Positions 24,426-32,458 of a DNA stretch of 64,000 nt are shown here, piece by piece. Source of the stretch: Marinobacter sp050379415. Its GTDB lineage: Bacteria; Pseudomonadota; Gammaproteobacteria; Pseudomonadales; Oleiphilaceae. The position numbers and the translations under genes are program-made. Numbering within the stretch: the first letter of the stretch is position 1; the number at the start of each line of letters is the position of its first letter. The notes under the pieces are model-generated. The model did not search any database. It worked only from the letters and a program-made list of their open reading frames with translations, and was not told the origin of the DNA. The stretch is taken from contig NZ_JBNRLS010000004.1 of NCBI RefSeq assembly GCF_050379415.1, forward strand, positions 124,001 to 188,000. The letters are read 5' to 3'.

Positions 24426-26489
24426 TCAGATTTCCGCGGCCAGCCGGCTGCCCTGATCGATGGCCCGCTTGGCATCAAGCTCGGCGGCCACATCGGCACC
24501 GCCAATGAGGTGCACCGGGATCTCGGCGGCTTCGACACCGGCCTGGAGTTCCCGCAGCGGTTCCTGGCCGGCACAGATAATGATTGTATCCACCGGCAGT
24601 ACCCTGTCCTCACCTTGCTCGGCACCCTTCGGAGTCACGGTGATGTGCAGTCCGTCGTCATCGATCTTGCGATAGGACACCCCCGGAACCATCTGCACAT
24701 GGCGGTTCTTCAGGGACGTCCGGTGAATCCAGCCCGTGGTCTTGCCCAGGTTCTTGCCCACCTTGGATGCCTTGCGCTGAAGCAGGTAAACCTCACGCGC
24801 AGGCTCCGGCACTTCCGGCGTCACTCCCTGGATACCACCGCGATGCTCGACGCTCAGATCAACGCCCCACTCTTTCATGAACTCGCCGGTGTCCAGCGAC
24901 GCGGAGGCGCCCTGGTGCACGATGAACTCGGAGACGTCGAAACCGATGCCGCCGGCACCGATGACCGCCACCTTCCGGCCGACCGGCTTGCGTTCCAGCA
25001 ACGCATCCAGGTAACCGATGACTTTCGGATGGTCAATACCCTCGATCTCCGGAGTCCGCGGCTCAACACCGGTGGCCAGGACCACTTCATCGAAACCTCC
25101 GGCTTTCAGGTCGTCGGCGCTGACACGGGTGTTCAGACGGACATCGACGCCGTGTTTGTCGAGCATCACCCGGAAGTAACGCAGGGTCTCATGGAACTCC
25201 TCTTTGCCGGGGATTTTCTTGGCGACATTGAACTGGCCACCGACTTCACTGCCGGCGTCAAACAGGGTGACCTTGTGACCCCGCTCGGCAGCCACGGTCG
25301 CAAACGCCAGACCGGCAGGGCCGGCGCCAACCACGGCGATGGACTTCGGATTGGCTGCCTTCACGTAGGTCAGCTCGGTTTCGTGACAGGCTCGGGGGTT
25401 GACCAGGCAGGAGGTCAGCTTGCCGCTGAAGGTATGATCCAGGCACGCCTGGTTGCAGCCGATGCAGGTGTTGATCTCGTCGGCACGGTCTTCCGCAGCC
25501 TTCAGCACCAGGTCCGCATCCGCCAGGAACGGACGGGCCATGGAAACCATGTCGGCATCCCCTTCGGCCAGGACCTTCTCCGCCACATCGGGCATGTTGA
25601 TCCGGTTGGTGGTCACCAGCGGAATGCTCACTTCCCCCTTCAAACGGGCCGTGACCTTGGTAAATGCGCCACGGGGGACCGAGGTGGCGATCGTGGGCAC
25701 CCGGGCCTCGTGCCAGCCGATGCCGGTGTTGATGATGGTAGCCCCCGCCTTCTCGATCTCCTTGGCCAGGTGGACCACCTCTTCCCAGGTGCTGCCATCC
25801 TCGATCAGATCCAGCATGGACAGGCGGTAGATGATGATGAAATTCTCACCGACCCGCTCCCGGACCCGGCGCACGATCTCGATCGGCAGGCGGATCCGGT
25901 TCTCGTAGCTGCCGCCCCAGCGATCTGTACGCTGGTTGGTGTGGGCAACGATGAACTGGTTGATGAAGTAACCCTCGGAGCCCATGATCTCGACGCCGTC
26001 ATAGCCGGCCCGCTGGGCCAGTGCCGCGCAGTTCACATAGTCGTTGATCTGCTTCTCGATACCTTCCTCGTCCAGCTCCCTGGGCTTGAACGGGTTGATC
26101 GGTGCCTGGATCGGCGACGGCGCCACCAGAGCAGGCGAATAGGCATAGCGGCCGGCGTGGAGAATCTGCATGCAGATCTTGCCCTCGGCCTCGTGCACCG
26201 CCTCGGTGATCACCTTGTGCCGATCGGACTCTTCCTCGGTGCTCATCTTGGCCGCGTGCTGGAACACCGCGCCCTCTTCGTTGGGACCGATACCACCGGT
26301 GACAATCAGACCAACGCCGCCGCGGGCGCGATCGGCATAGAAAGCCGCCAGACGGTCAAATCCGTTTCTGGCTTCCTCCAGGCCTGTGTGCATGGAGCCC
26401 ATCAGGGTGCGGTTCCGAAGACGGGTAAAGCCCAGATCCAGCGGTTCCAGAAGGTTCGGGTATTTCTGTGTGCCCGGTGTTGCGGTCAT
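24426..26489 (-). CDS. fadH: 2,4-dienoyl-CoA reductase (NADPH), FMN/FAD iron-sulfur enzyme
   Basis: 687 residues, near E. coli FadH (672). It reduces 2,4-dienoyl-CoA during beta-oxidation of unsaturated fatty acids. The N-terminal half is an Old-Yellow-Enzyme-like FMN barrel. The 4Fe-4S ligands are in CIGCNQAC with a further Cys in TSCLVNPRAC (about 345-370). The C-terminal half has an FAD/NADPH Rossmann region beginning VVGAGPAGLAFA. I chose the ATG at 26489 (MTATPGTQKYPNLL) preceded by GAGGAG; the longer frame adds 28 unrelated residues. It is divergent from an AraC-family gene 138 bases away, which may regulate it. Confidence 0.95.
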   Translation of the reverse strand: MTATPGTQKYPNLLEPLDLGFTRLRNRTLMGSMHTGLEEARNGFDRLAAFYADRARGGVGLIVTGGIGPNEEGAVFQHAAKMSTEEESDRHKVITEAVHEAEGKICMQILHAGRYAYSPALVAPSPIQAPINPFKPRELDEEGIEKQINDYVNCAALAQRAGYDGVEIMGSEGYFINQFIVAHTNQRTDRWGGSYENRIRLPIEIVRRVRERVGENFIIIYRLSMLDLIEDGSTWEEVVHLAKEIEKAGATIINTGIGWHEARVPTIATSVPRGAFTKVTARLKGEVSIPLVTTNRINMPDVAEKVLAEGDADMVSMARPFLADADLVLKAAEDRADEINTCIGCNQACLDHTFSGKLTSCLVNPRACHETELTYVKAANPKSIAVVGAGPAGLAFATVAAERGHKVTLFDAGSEVGGQFNVAKKIPGKEEFHETLRYFRVMLDKHGVDVRLNTRVSADDLKAGGFDEVVLATGVEPRTPEIEGIDHPKVIGYLDALLERKPVGRKVAVIGAGGIGFDVSEFIVHQGASASLDTGEFMKEWGVDLSVEHRGGIQGVTPEVPEPAREVYLLQRKASKVGKNLGKTTGWIHRTSLKNRHVQMVPGVSYRKIDDDGLHITVTPKGAEQGEDRVLPVDTIIICAGQEPLRELQAGVEAAEIPVHLIGGADVAAELDAKRAIDQGSRLAAEI

Positions 26490-26627
26490 ATTGATCTCCT
26501 CATATTGGCAGCCCGCGTAGTGGCCGTCTTTCGTTATACGGCACAAAGTAGCGACCTGGCTGTTTGCCCTCAATATCTTCAGAGAACTTTATGTTATCCT
26601 CAAATGACACCTGGCCAGGAATGACCC

Positions 26628-27686
26628 GTGAAAACACCCTCAAAACCGGAAAACCGCAACGCCCTCGGTGACATCAGCCTCCTGTATGTCTCAGTGCTGC
26701 TGCGCGCTGCAGCGGAAGAAGGAGCGGACGACGAGGCACTGGCCAGGCAATTCAATCTGGATGAGACCGCACTGGCCTCCCCGGAAGCCCGAATCAGCAT
26801 CCCCCGCTTCATGCGGATGGGAGAGGCTGCCATCAGTCTGACCGGCAATCGGGCACTGGGGCTGCGAATGGGGGCTCTGTCCCGCCCGATCGACGCCGGC
26901 CTGGCCGGCCTGTCGGCAGAAACCGCACCAACCATCGGGCAGGCGCTGATGAGACTGGTGCGTTATTCCCGGCTGACCAGCCAGAACAGTCGCGGCCACC
27001 CGGGAGCCAACCCCGACAGGAAAGAGATCAGCTTCTATTCGATCCGCCCCTACAACCGGTTCAATTACTTCGTCGTGGACTCGGTGCTCGCGGCCTGGAC
27101 CCAGCTGGCACGCACCCTGACCGGCCGCTATGACGTACTTGAGAGGGTGCGCATCGAATATCCCTCCATCGGCCTCGACGATCTCTTTGAAAGCTGGTTC
27201 CGTTGCCCGGTGGAATTCAGCGCCACAGATAACAGCCTTACGCTCAAGAACAGCGCCTGGCATCAACCGAGTAACCAGGCGCACCCGGCCATGCACGAGC
27301 AACTCTGCATGATGTGTGAACGCGAACTGGAAAGGATTAAACGGGGATGGAGCACCTCGGACCGGGTGCGGCACTTAATGACACCCCTGTTCCGTGGCGA
27401 AACCCCGGGACTGGAAACGGTTGCCGCCCGGCTCGGGACCTCGCCCTGGACATTGCAACGGCAACTGTCGGCAGAGGGCACCAACTTCCGGCTGCTACTG
27501 GATCAGACCCGACAACAGCTGGCACTGGACTATCTCAGGGAAACCAACAGCTCGCTGTCGGAAATTGCTTGGCTCCTGGGGTTTGCCAACCCACCGGCCT
27601 TTCACAAAGCCTACCAACGCTGGTTCGGGGTCAGCCCCGGCGAGCATCGCCGGCAAATGCGGACAAACAGAAATAACGGGGATTAA
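26628..27686 (+). CDS. AraC family transcriptional regulator, divergent from fadH
   Basis: 352 residues. The N-terminal two thirds match the arabinose_bd-type ligand domain of OruR/ArgR-like regulators (SRPIDAGLAGLSAETAPTIG). The C-terminal 100 residues hold two helix-turn-helix motifs, with RLGTSPWTLQRQLSAEGTNF and EIAWLLGFANPPAFHKAYQR-type signatures. Start is GTG with AGGA upstream. The divergent placement suggests control of fadH and probably itself, with a fatty-acid-related effector; this is inference from position. Confidence 0.9.
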   Translation: MKTPSKPENRNALGDISLLYVSVLLRAAAEEGADDEALARQFNLDETALASPEARISIPRFMRMGEAAISLTGNRALGLRMGALSRPIDAGLAGLSAETAPTIGQALMRLVRYSRLTSQNSRGHPGANPDRKEISFYSIRPYNRFNYFVVDSVLAAWTQLARTLTGRYDVLERVRIEYPSIGLDDLFESWFRCPVEFSATDNSLTLKNSAWHQPSNQAHPAMHEQLCMMCERELERIKRGWSTSDRVRHLMTPLFRGETPGLETVAARLGTSPWTLQRQLSAEGTNFRLLLDQTRQQLALDYLRETNSSLSEIAWLLGFANPPAFHKAYQRWFGVSPGEHRRQMRTNRNNGD

Positions 27687-27698
27687 CCGGATACGGAA

Positions 27699-27788
27699 TC
27701 AGAGCTCCGTGGCGTCGTCGATAAATTCGCCATCATCGTCGAATTCATCCAGTCGGGTTTCCAGCAACTCTTCTTCGTAGTCAGACAT
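27699..27788 (-). CDS. Small acidic protein, 29 residues, unknown function
   Basis: An ATG preceded by GAGG (8 bases upstream) opens a 29-codon frame with a TGA stop. The product begins MSDYEEELLETRLDEFDDDG and ends EFIDDATEL; it has 15 Asp/Glu and one basic residue. It lies downstream of tRNA-Asp on the same strand and 12 bases from the convergent AraC stop. The sharp acidic composition, ribosome site and compact placement make it a plausible gene, but I do not recognise a family. A chance ORF cannot be excluded. Confidence 0.55.
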   Translation of the reverse strand: MSDYEEELLETRLDEFDDDGEFIDDATEL

Positions 27789-27892
27789 GACTTTAACCTC
27801 GTGCGAACTTTAATCGCCAAGGTAAACGCTTCGTGTGACAGGACTATTTCAGAATCCGGAATGGATCAAAAGAAAGTAAGGGGGGAGAAAAA

Positions 27893-27969
27893 TGGCGGAG
27901 CGGACGGGACTCGAACCCGCGACCCCCGGCGTGACAGGCCGGTATTCTAACCAACTGAACTACCGCTCC
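27893..27969 (-). tRNA. tRNA-Asp (anticodon GTC)
   Basis: 77 bases including an encoded CCA. The minus strand begins GGAGCGGTAGTTCAGTTGG, has anticodon loop CTGTCAC, the T-arm GGTTCGAGTCC and a 7-bp acceptor stem GGAGCGG/CCGCTCC. It is nearly identical to E. coli tRNA-Asp. A strong promoter lies about 70 bases upstream. Confidence 0.98.
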
Positions 27970-28040
27970 GCGTGGGCTATCACTTACGCCTCGAAAGGCT
28001 TGCAGCCCTCTGTGTGACTGCTCGGTGACAACGAGGGCGC

Positions 28041-28068
28041 ATTATAAAGACGCCCCCGACCATGTCAA
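28041..28068 (-). promoter_or_regulatory. Strong sigma-70 promoter of tRNA-Asp
   Basis: On the minus strand TTGACA (-35) and TATAAT (-10), both perfect, are separated by 16 bases. The GC-rich discriminator GCGCCCTCG follows, typical of stable-RNA promoters under stringent (ppGpp) control. Confidence 0.9.
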
Positions 28069-28101
28069 CGTTTTTCCTGAAAAAAGTCCGAAAAAGTTTT
28101 C

Positions 28102-29133
28102 TTACATGGCATCGACCAGGGCGTCCTTACCCTGGGATGTCTTTCGATACTCGATCGGGGTCATGCCGGACCAGCGCTTGAACGCCCGATAGAAGGTGCT
28201 TGGCTCGGAGAAGCCGGTCAGGTAGACGATCTCGTCGATGGATTCGTCCGTGGTGGCCAGCAACTGCCGGGCCAGGCGATAGCGGAAATCCGCCAACACC
28301 TGGTTGAAACTGGTTTCGGCTTCGGTCAACCGGGTCCGGAGTGTCCGGGGTTTGATACCAAGGCGTTCGGCGACCGCATCGAGGGTCACTTCGCCACTGT
28401 CCAGAAGCTCGGCAACAATCCGCTCCACCTGCCCTACGATGTCCTTTTTCTCCAGGCGCGCAACCTGCTCGCTGGCAAACCGCTCATGGAGGTCCAGCAA
28501 TTCCGGCTCGGCATGGGGTGAGGCGTGGGCCAGCAGCTTGGCGGGGAAATACAGCCGGTTCTCAGGGGCCCCGAAGACCACATCACAGCCCAGAACCTCC
28601 CGGGCGTGCTCCTGGCCTTCTTCCCTTTCATGTTCAAACTCGATGCGCGACGGATAGAAACTGTCATCGGTAACGGACCGGAAGAACGTAATCAGGCCCT
28701 GGACAAAGCACTCGTTGAAGTGCTTCAGACGACGAACAGCGTCGGATGCGGCGTCGAGCACCATACAGGCGTCATCGCCCTCGATGAAGAAATCGGTATT
28801 GGCCGCATCACTCAGCAGGCGCTGATAGTTCTGCGCGCGGCGAAGGCCCTCACCGAAGGTCGGGCTGCTGAGAAACAGGTACTCAAGCACCTGGCCCTTG
28901 TAAGCGGGCAGCAGCGGCCCGAGATGCAACCCGACATCGGGGTCGCCCGATACGTCTTCCACGGCTTGCCAGAAGTACAGCTGGGCACTGTGGGGCGTGC
29001 GCAACTGATCGGTGTATACGTAACTTTCATCCACGCCCAAACGACTGAAGATGGCATCGGTGTCGATACCCTTTTTCTTCATTGCCTCGTAGATCAGGCG
29101 TAACATCACTCCCGCGTCACGAAGTTCCTGCAT
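28102..29133 (-). CDS. AraC family transcriptional regulator, divergent from MaoC-like gene
   Basis: 343 residues with an N-terminal arabinose_bd-type domain (about 15-200) and a C-terminal AraC DNA-binding domain: VTLDAVAERLGIKPRTLRTR and DEIVYLTGFSEPSTFYRAFK. It starts at an ATG with GCGGGATC upstream. It is divergent from the MaoC-like hydratase gene with a 152-base shared region that includes inverted repeats (AAGAC-N4-GTCTT; CTCTAA...TTAGAG near 29235-29265). It probably regulates that gene; the effector is unknown. Confidence 0.9.
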   Translation of the reverse strand: MQELRDAGVMLRLIYEAMKKKGIDTDAIFSRLGVDESYVYTDQLRTPHSAQLYFWQAVEDVSGDPDVGLHLGPLLPAYKGQVLEYLFLSSPTFGEGLRRAQNYQRLLSDAANTDFFIEGDDACMVLDAASDAVRRLKHFNECFVQGLITFFRSVTDDSFYPSRIEFEHEREEGQEHAREVLGCDVVFGAPENRLYFPAKLLAHASPHAEPELLDLHERFASEQVARLEKKDIVGQVERIVAELLDSGEVTLDAVAERLGIKPRTLRTRLTEAETSFNQVLADFRYRLARQLLATTDESIDEIVYLTGFSEPSTFYRAFKRWSGMTPIEYRKTSQGKDALVDAM

Positions 29134-29285
29134 ATGATCCCGCTTTTATTTTTTATGGGTACTACCTTGACCGGCTGGACAACCGGCCGGGCTCGCCAAG
29201 TCAATGCCTGTTCTGGCCGGGTTTGCCAGACTCTAAGACCATCGTCTTATATTAGAGCATATCAGGCCACAAGGAGACCTGCACC

Positions 29286-30161
29286 ATGCCAAACCCATTG
29301 ATTTATCACCACACCCCGCCACCACTGTTCCCACTGTTCGCCAAGGCCGTGCTTCCGCAAAAGGCCGGCGCAGAAGGTAACCCTGAAATTCCGGCACTTG
29401 AAGCGCGTCTTCTGGGGGCGTCCACGATCACCCGCCAGTTGCCGGGCTACAAGAGGATCTGCGGGTTTAGTCAGCATACCCACGCTCCGATCACCTGGCC
29501 GCATATCCTGGCATTTCCGCTGCACCTGAAGCTGCTCACCGAGCCGGACTTCCCCCTGCCCCTGCTGGGCCTGGTGCATCTGCGCAATACCATTACACAA
29601 CACCGCCCCATTGGTGAAGGCGAATCCCTGGACCTTACCGTGCGCCTGGGCAACCAGCAACGCACCGACCGCGGCATCGAATTCGACCTGATCACCGAGG
29701 CTCGCTCTGCCGGCGCCCTGGCCTGGGAGGAGACCAGCACCAACCTGTTCCGCCAGGCACGCAAGAACGACAAGCCGGCGGGGAAAACGGAGCGTCCGGA
29801 ACTGGAGCGCTATCCGAACACCCTGAGCATCCAGGCATCGGAGTCGATTGGTCGGCAGTATGGCTCGGTTTCCGGTGACCGTAACCCGATTCACATGCAT
29901 GCCCTGAGCGCAAAGGCATTCGGCTTTCCCAGGGCCATTGCCCACGGCATGTGGAGCAAAGCCCGGGCACTGGCATTGCTGGAGCAGCAAGAAGGATGGA
30001 GGGGCGGCGCAGTGAGGGTCAGCTGCCAGTTCAAGAAGCCCCTGTTCCTGCCGGGAACGGCGCAACTGAACTGGCAAACGGGGGAACAGGGCTGGGATTA
30101 CCAGCTACTGAACAGCAAGGGCGATGCGCCCCACCTGAGCGGACGCATCGACTGGCTCTAG
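29286..30161 (+). CDS. MaoC-like (R)-specific enoyl-CoA hydratase family protein
   Basis: 291 residues with a double hotdog layout. The hydratase-2 motif with catalytic Asp and His is clear near residues 198-220: YGSVSGDRNPIHMH followed by FPRAIAHGMW. Members hydrate trans-2-enoyl-CoA or related acyl thioesters in fatty-acid metabolism. The ATG is preceded by AAGGAG. It has its own divergent AraC regulator and converges on the hybrid kinase gene with a 4-base overlap of stop regions. The substrate is unknown. Confidence 0.87.
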   Translation: MPNPLIYHHTPPPLFPLFAKAVLPQKAGAEGNPEIPALEARLLGASTITRQLPGYKRICGFSQHTHAPITWPHILAFPLHLKLLTEPDFPLPLLGLVHLRNTITQHRPIGEGESLDLTVRLGNQQRTDRGIEFDLITEARSAGALAWEETSTNLFRQARKNDKPAGKTERPELERYPNTLSIQASESIGRQYGSVSGDRNPIHMHALSAKAFGFPRAIAHGMWSKARALALLEQQEGWRGGAVRVSCQFKKPLFLPGTAQLNWQTGEQGWDYQLLNSKGDAPHLSGRIDWL

Positions 30162-31747
30162 CTTTCGCTTTCTCTGGTGCTGTCCGGTGCCTTGCAGGGC
30201 TCGCCCTCTGCACCGGCGACCGGCAAGGTGAAGAAGAAGCGGGCGCCGCCATCCTCGGGGCGCTCGAAGCCGATTTCACCACCCTGGGCCTGGATCAGCG
30301 AGCGACAAGTCGCCAGCCCGATACCCATGCCCTCGTCCTTGGTGGTGTAAAACGGATGGAACAACTTCTCCTCGGCCTCCTCCGGCAGGCCGACCCCATG
30401 GTCTCTCACCTCGACCCGAACACAGCTGTTTCCGGCCAGACGCGCAGTGACCTCCACCGGCACCGAGGAATCCGCCGAGCGTGTTGCTTCGAGGGCGTTG
30501 CGGATCAGGTTCAGAGCCACCTGCTGCACCTGGATGGGATCAGCCATAACTTCAGGCAGGTTCTCGTCAACGGTGACCTCTATACCACCTTCATTGTTGC
30601 GCATGTCCACTTCCGCAAACTGGCGGGTATCTTCCAGCAGGGCGGGAACCGAAAGCACTTCCTTGCCGGTCGCCGGCTTCTTCATGAACCGACGGATCCG
30701 GCGGATGATCTCGCTGGCGCGATGGGACTGGGCCTCGATCTTGTCGAGGGTCTCCTGCAGCAGGGAATGGTCCGGGGATTCCTTGCCCATCATCCGCTTG
30801 GCAACCCGGGCATAATTGGTGATCGCCGTCAGCGGCTGATTCACCTCGTGGGCAAAGCCGGCGGCCATCTCACCCATGGTGGTCAGGCGCGAGGTATGGG
30901 CCAACTGATCGCGCTGTTCCTGAACAAGTTCCCGGGCCTCCTGAAGCTCCCTCTCGCTCTCAAGCTCCGCTGTGATATCCCGGAACACAACAACCGCCCC
31001 ATGAAGCTCGTCGTTATCCAGTTTGGGCGTGGCACGGTACTCGGCCGGGAAACCGGAACCGTCCATGCGCAACATGCGTATGTCGCGCTGGCCTTCGGCC
31101 TCGCCCTGGCGGCAGGTCATCTGCACCGGCAGTCCGTCCGGGTTGTCGGACGCGGTGGCAAAATGGGTGTCAAAAAAGTTGCGACCGATCAGCTCGTCAA
31201 CGGGAACACCTGCAATCTGGCCCGCAGCCGGGTTGGCGAACTCGATGACGCCGTTCTCGTCCAGTCCGTAGATACCCTCGCTGATGGAGTTGAGGATCCG
31301 CGCCTGGTCACCCTGCAGTTCCCGGTTGCGAGCCTGCAGTTCCCGCTCGAGCCGGATCACACGGGCATGGGTCTTGACCCGGGCAATGACTTCCTGGGAC
31401 TGGAACGGCTTGGAGATGTAATCGGCCCCGCCGAGATTGAAACCCTTGACCTTGGCCTGCAAGTCATCGAGTGCGGACAGGAAAACCACGGCACAATCGG
31501 CCGTCTGGGGATCGGCCTTAAGGCGCTGGCACACCTCGTAACCATCCATTTCGGGCATCATGATGTCCAGCAGGATCACTTCCGGCTGATGCCGGTGGGC
31601 AAGGTCCAGCGCTTTTTCACCTTCGTTGGCAATGAGCAGCCGGTAGCCTTTGTCTTTCAGGGTTTCGTAGAGGACTTTCAGGTTCTGCGGGTTGTCATCA
31701 ACCAGCAGAACCGTCACCTCGGAGTTCTCGCAGACAGCTTCAGTCAT
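30158..31747 (-). CDS. Hybrid histidine kinase: receiver-PAS-HisKA-HATPase
   Basis: 529 residues. An N-terminal receiver domain (about 10-130) has the phospho-acceptor Asp in ILLDIMMPEMDGYEV. A short coiled coil and a PAS domain (about 148-265) follow. The HisKA phospho-His is in FAHEVNQPLTAI (about 305), and the ATPase has N-box NLIRNALEAT and G-boxes DHGVGLPEE and GMGIGLATC. There are no membrane segments, so it is a cytosolic sensor. It is last in an operon after a Lon-like protease and a FixJ-like regulator (51-base gap), its probable partner. The signal is unknown. Confidence 0.93.
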   Translation of the reverse strand: MTEAVCENSEVTVLLVDDNPQNLKVLYETLKDKGYRLLIANEGEKALDLAHRHQPEVILLDIMMPEMDGYEVCQRLKADPQTADCAVVFLSALDDLQAKVKGFNLGGADYISKPFQSQEVIARVKTHARVIRLERELQARNRELQGDQARILNSISEGIYGLDENGVIEFANPAAGQIAGVPVDELIGRNFFDTHFATASDNPDGLPVQMTCRQGEAEGQRDIRMLRMDGSGFPAEYRATPKLDNDELHGAVVVFRDITAELESERELQEARELVQEQRDQLAHTSRLTTMGEMAAGFAHEVNQPLTAITNYARVAKRMMGKESPDHSLLQETLDKIEAQSHRASEIIRRIRRFMKKPATGKEVLSVPALLEDTRQFAEVDMRNNEGGIEVTVDENLPEVMADPIQVQQVALNLIRNALEATRSADSSVPVEVTARLAGNSCVRVEVRDHGVGLPEEAEEKLFHPFYTTKDEGMGIGLATCRSLIQAQGGEIGFERPEDGGARFFFTLPVAGAEGEPCKAPDSTRESES

Positions 31748-31798
31748 ACAAACGTGGCCGGTTAGAAACGTCCGGCTATCATGCCGGTGCCACCCGGC

Positions 31799-32419
31799 TT
31801 AGTCGATAAGGTCCTTTACGGACAAGACCATACGAACCAGATGGGCCAGGGAGTGGGTGCCCATTTTATGCATGACCCGGGAACGATGGATCTCCACAGT
31901 GCGCTGGCTGATCTCCAGTTCGATGGCGATCACCTTGTTGGCCTGACCGGCAATCATACGGTCCATGATTTCGTGCTCCCGCGGGGTCAGACTCTTGATG
32001 CGACGGATGATTTCCTGCTTCTCGTCAAGGGTCTTGCGCTGCTCGAGATCCTGCTCCAGGGCGGCTTCGATCTTCTCCAGCAGGGCTTCCTCGCGGTAGG
32101 GCTTCTGGATGAAGTCCACTGCGCCCTCTTTCATGGCATCAACTGCCATGGGAACATCACCGTGACCGGTGACAAATATGATCGGCAGGATCGAGTGCTT
32201 CTCGTTCAGCTTCTTCTGCAGCTCCATGCCATCCATTCCGGGCATCCGGATATCCAGCACGATACAGCCGGCCATCTGGTCGGAATAATCCTTGAGAAAG
32301 GCGTTGGCGCTCTCGTAGGTTTTCACCGGCTTACTGTCGGATTTCAACAGTAGCTCCAGCGAATCCCGCACCGCCTCGTCATCCTCCACTACGTATACCG
32401 TCTGCTGGATATCAGTCAT
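31799..32419 (-). CDS. FixJ/LuxR-type response regulator
   Basis: 206 residues. The receiver domain (about 5-120) has the acceptor Asp in CIVLDIRMPGMDG, the conserved Thr/Lys in VTGHGD and QKPY. The C-terminal LuxR helix-turn-helix (about 140-200) includes LTPREHEIMDRMIAGQANK and ISQRTVEIHRSRVMHKM. It resembles FixJ. It lies 39 bases after the Lon-like gene and 51 before the kinase, so it is probably phosphorylated by that kinase. Confidence 0.93.
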   Translation of the reverse strand: MTDIQQTVYVVEDDEAVRDSLELLLKSDSKPVKTYESANAFLKDYSDQMAGCIVLDIRMPGMDGMELQKKLNEKHSILPIIFVTGHGDVPMAVDAMKEGAVDFIQKPYREEALLEKIEAALEQDLEQRKTLDEKQEIIRRIKSLTPREHEIMDRMIAGQANKVIAIELEISQRTVEIHRSRVMHKMGTHSLAHLVRMVLSVKDLID

Positions 32420-32458
32420 GGGTGTATTCTCTCCTGTCCGCTTTCTTGTCGTTTCCGG

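Noticed and set aside
24510..26624. 704-codon open frame antisense to fadH
   Set aside because: Shadow frame; fadH has clear cofactor motifs and a good start on the opposite strand.
27893..27969. tRNA-Asp as an integration site of a mobile element
   Set aside because: No integrase, direct repeat of the tRNA 3' end, or foreign-looking genes are found nearby.
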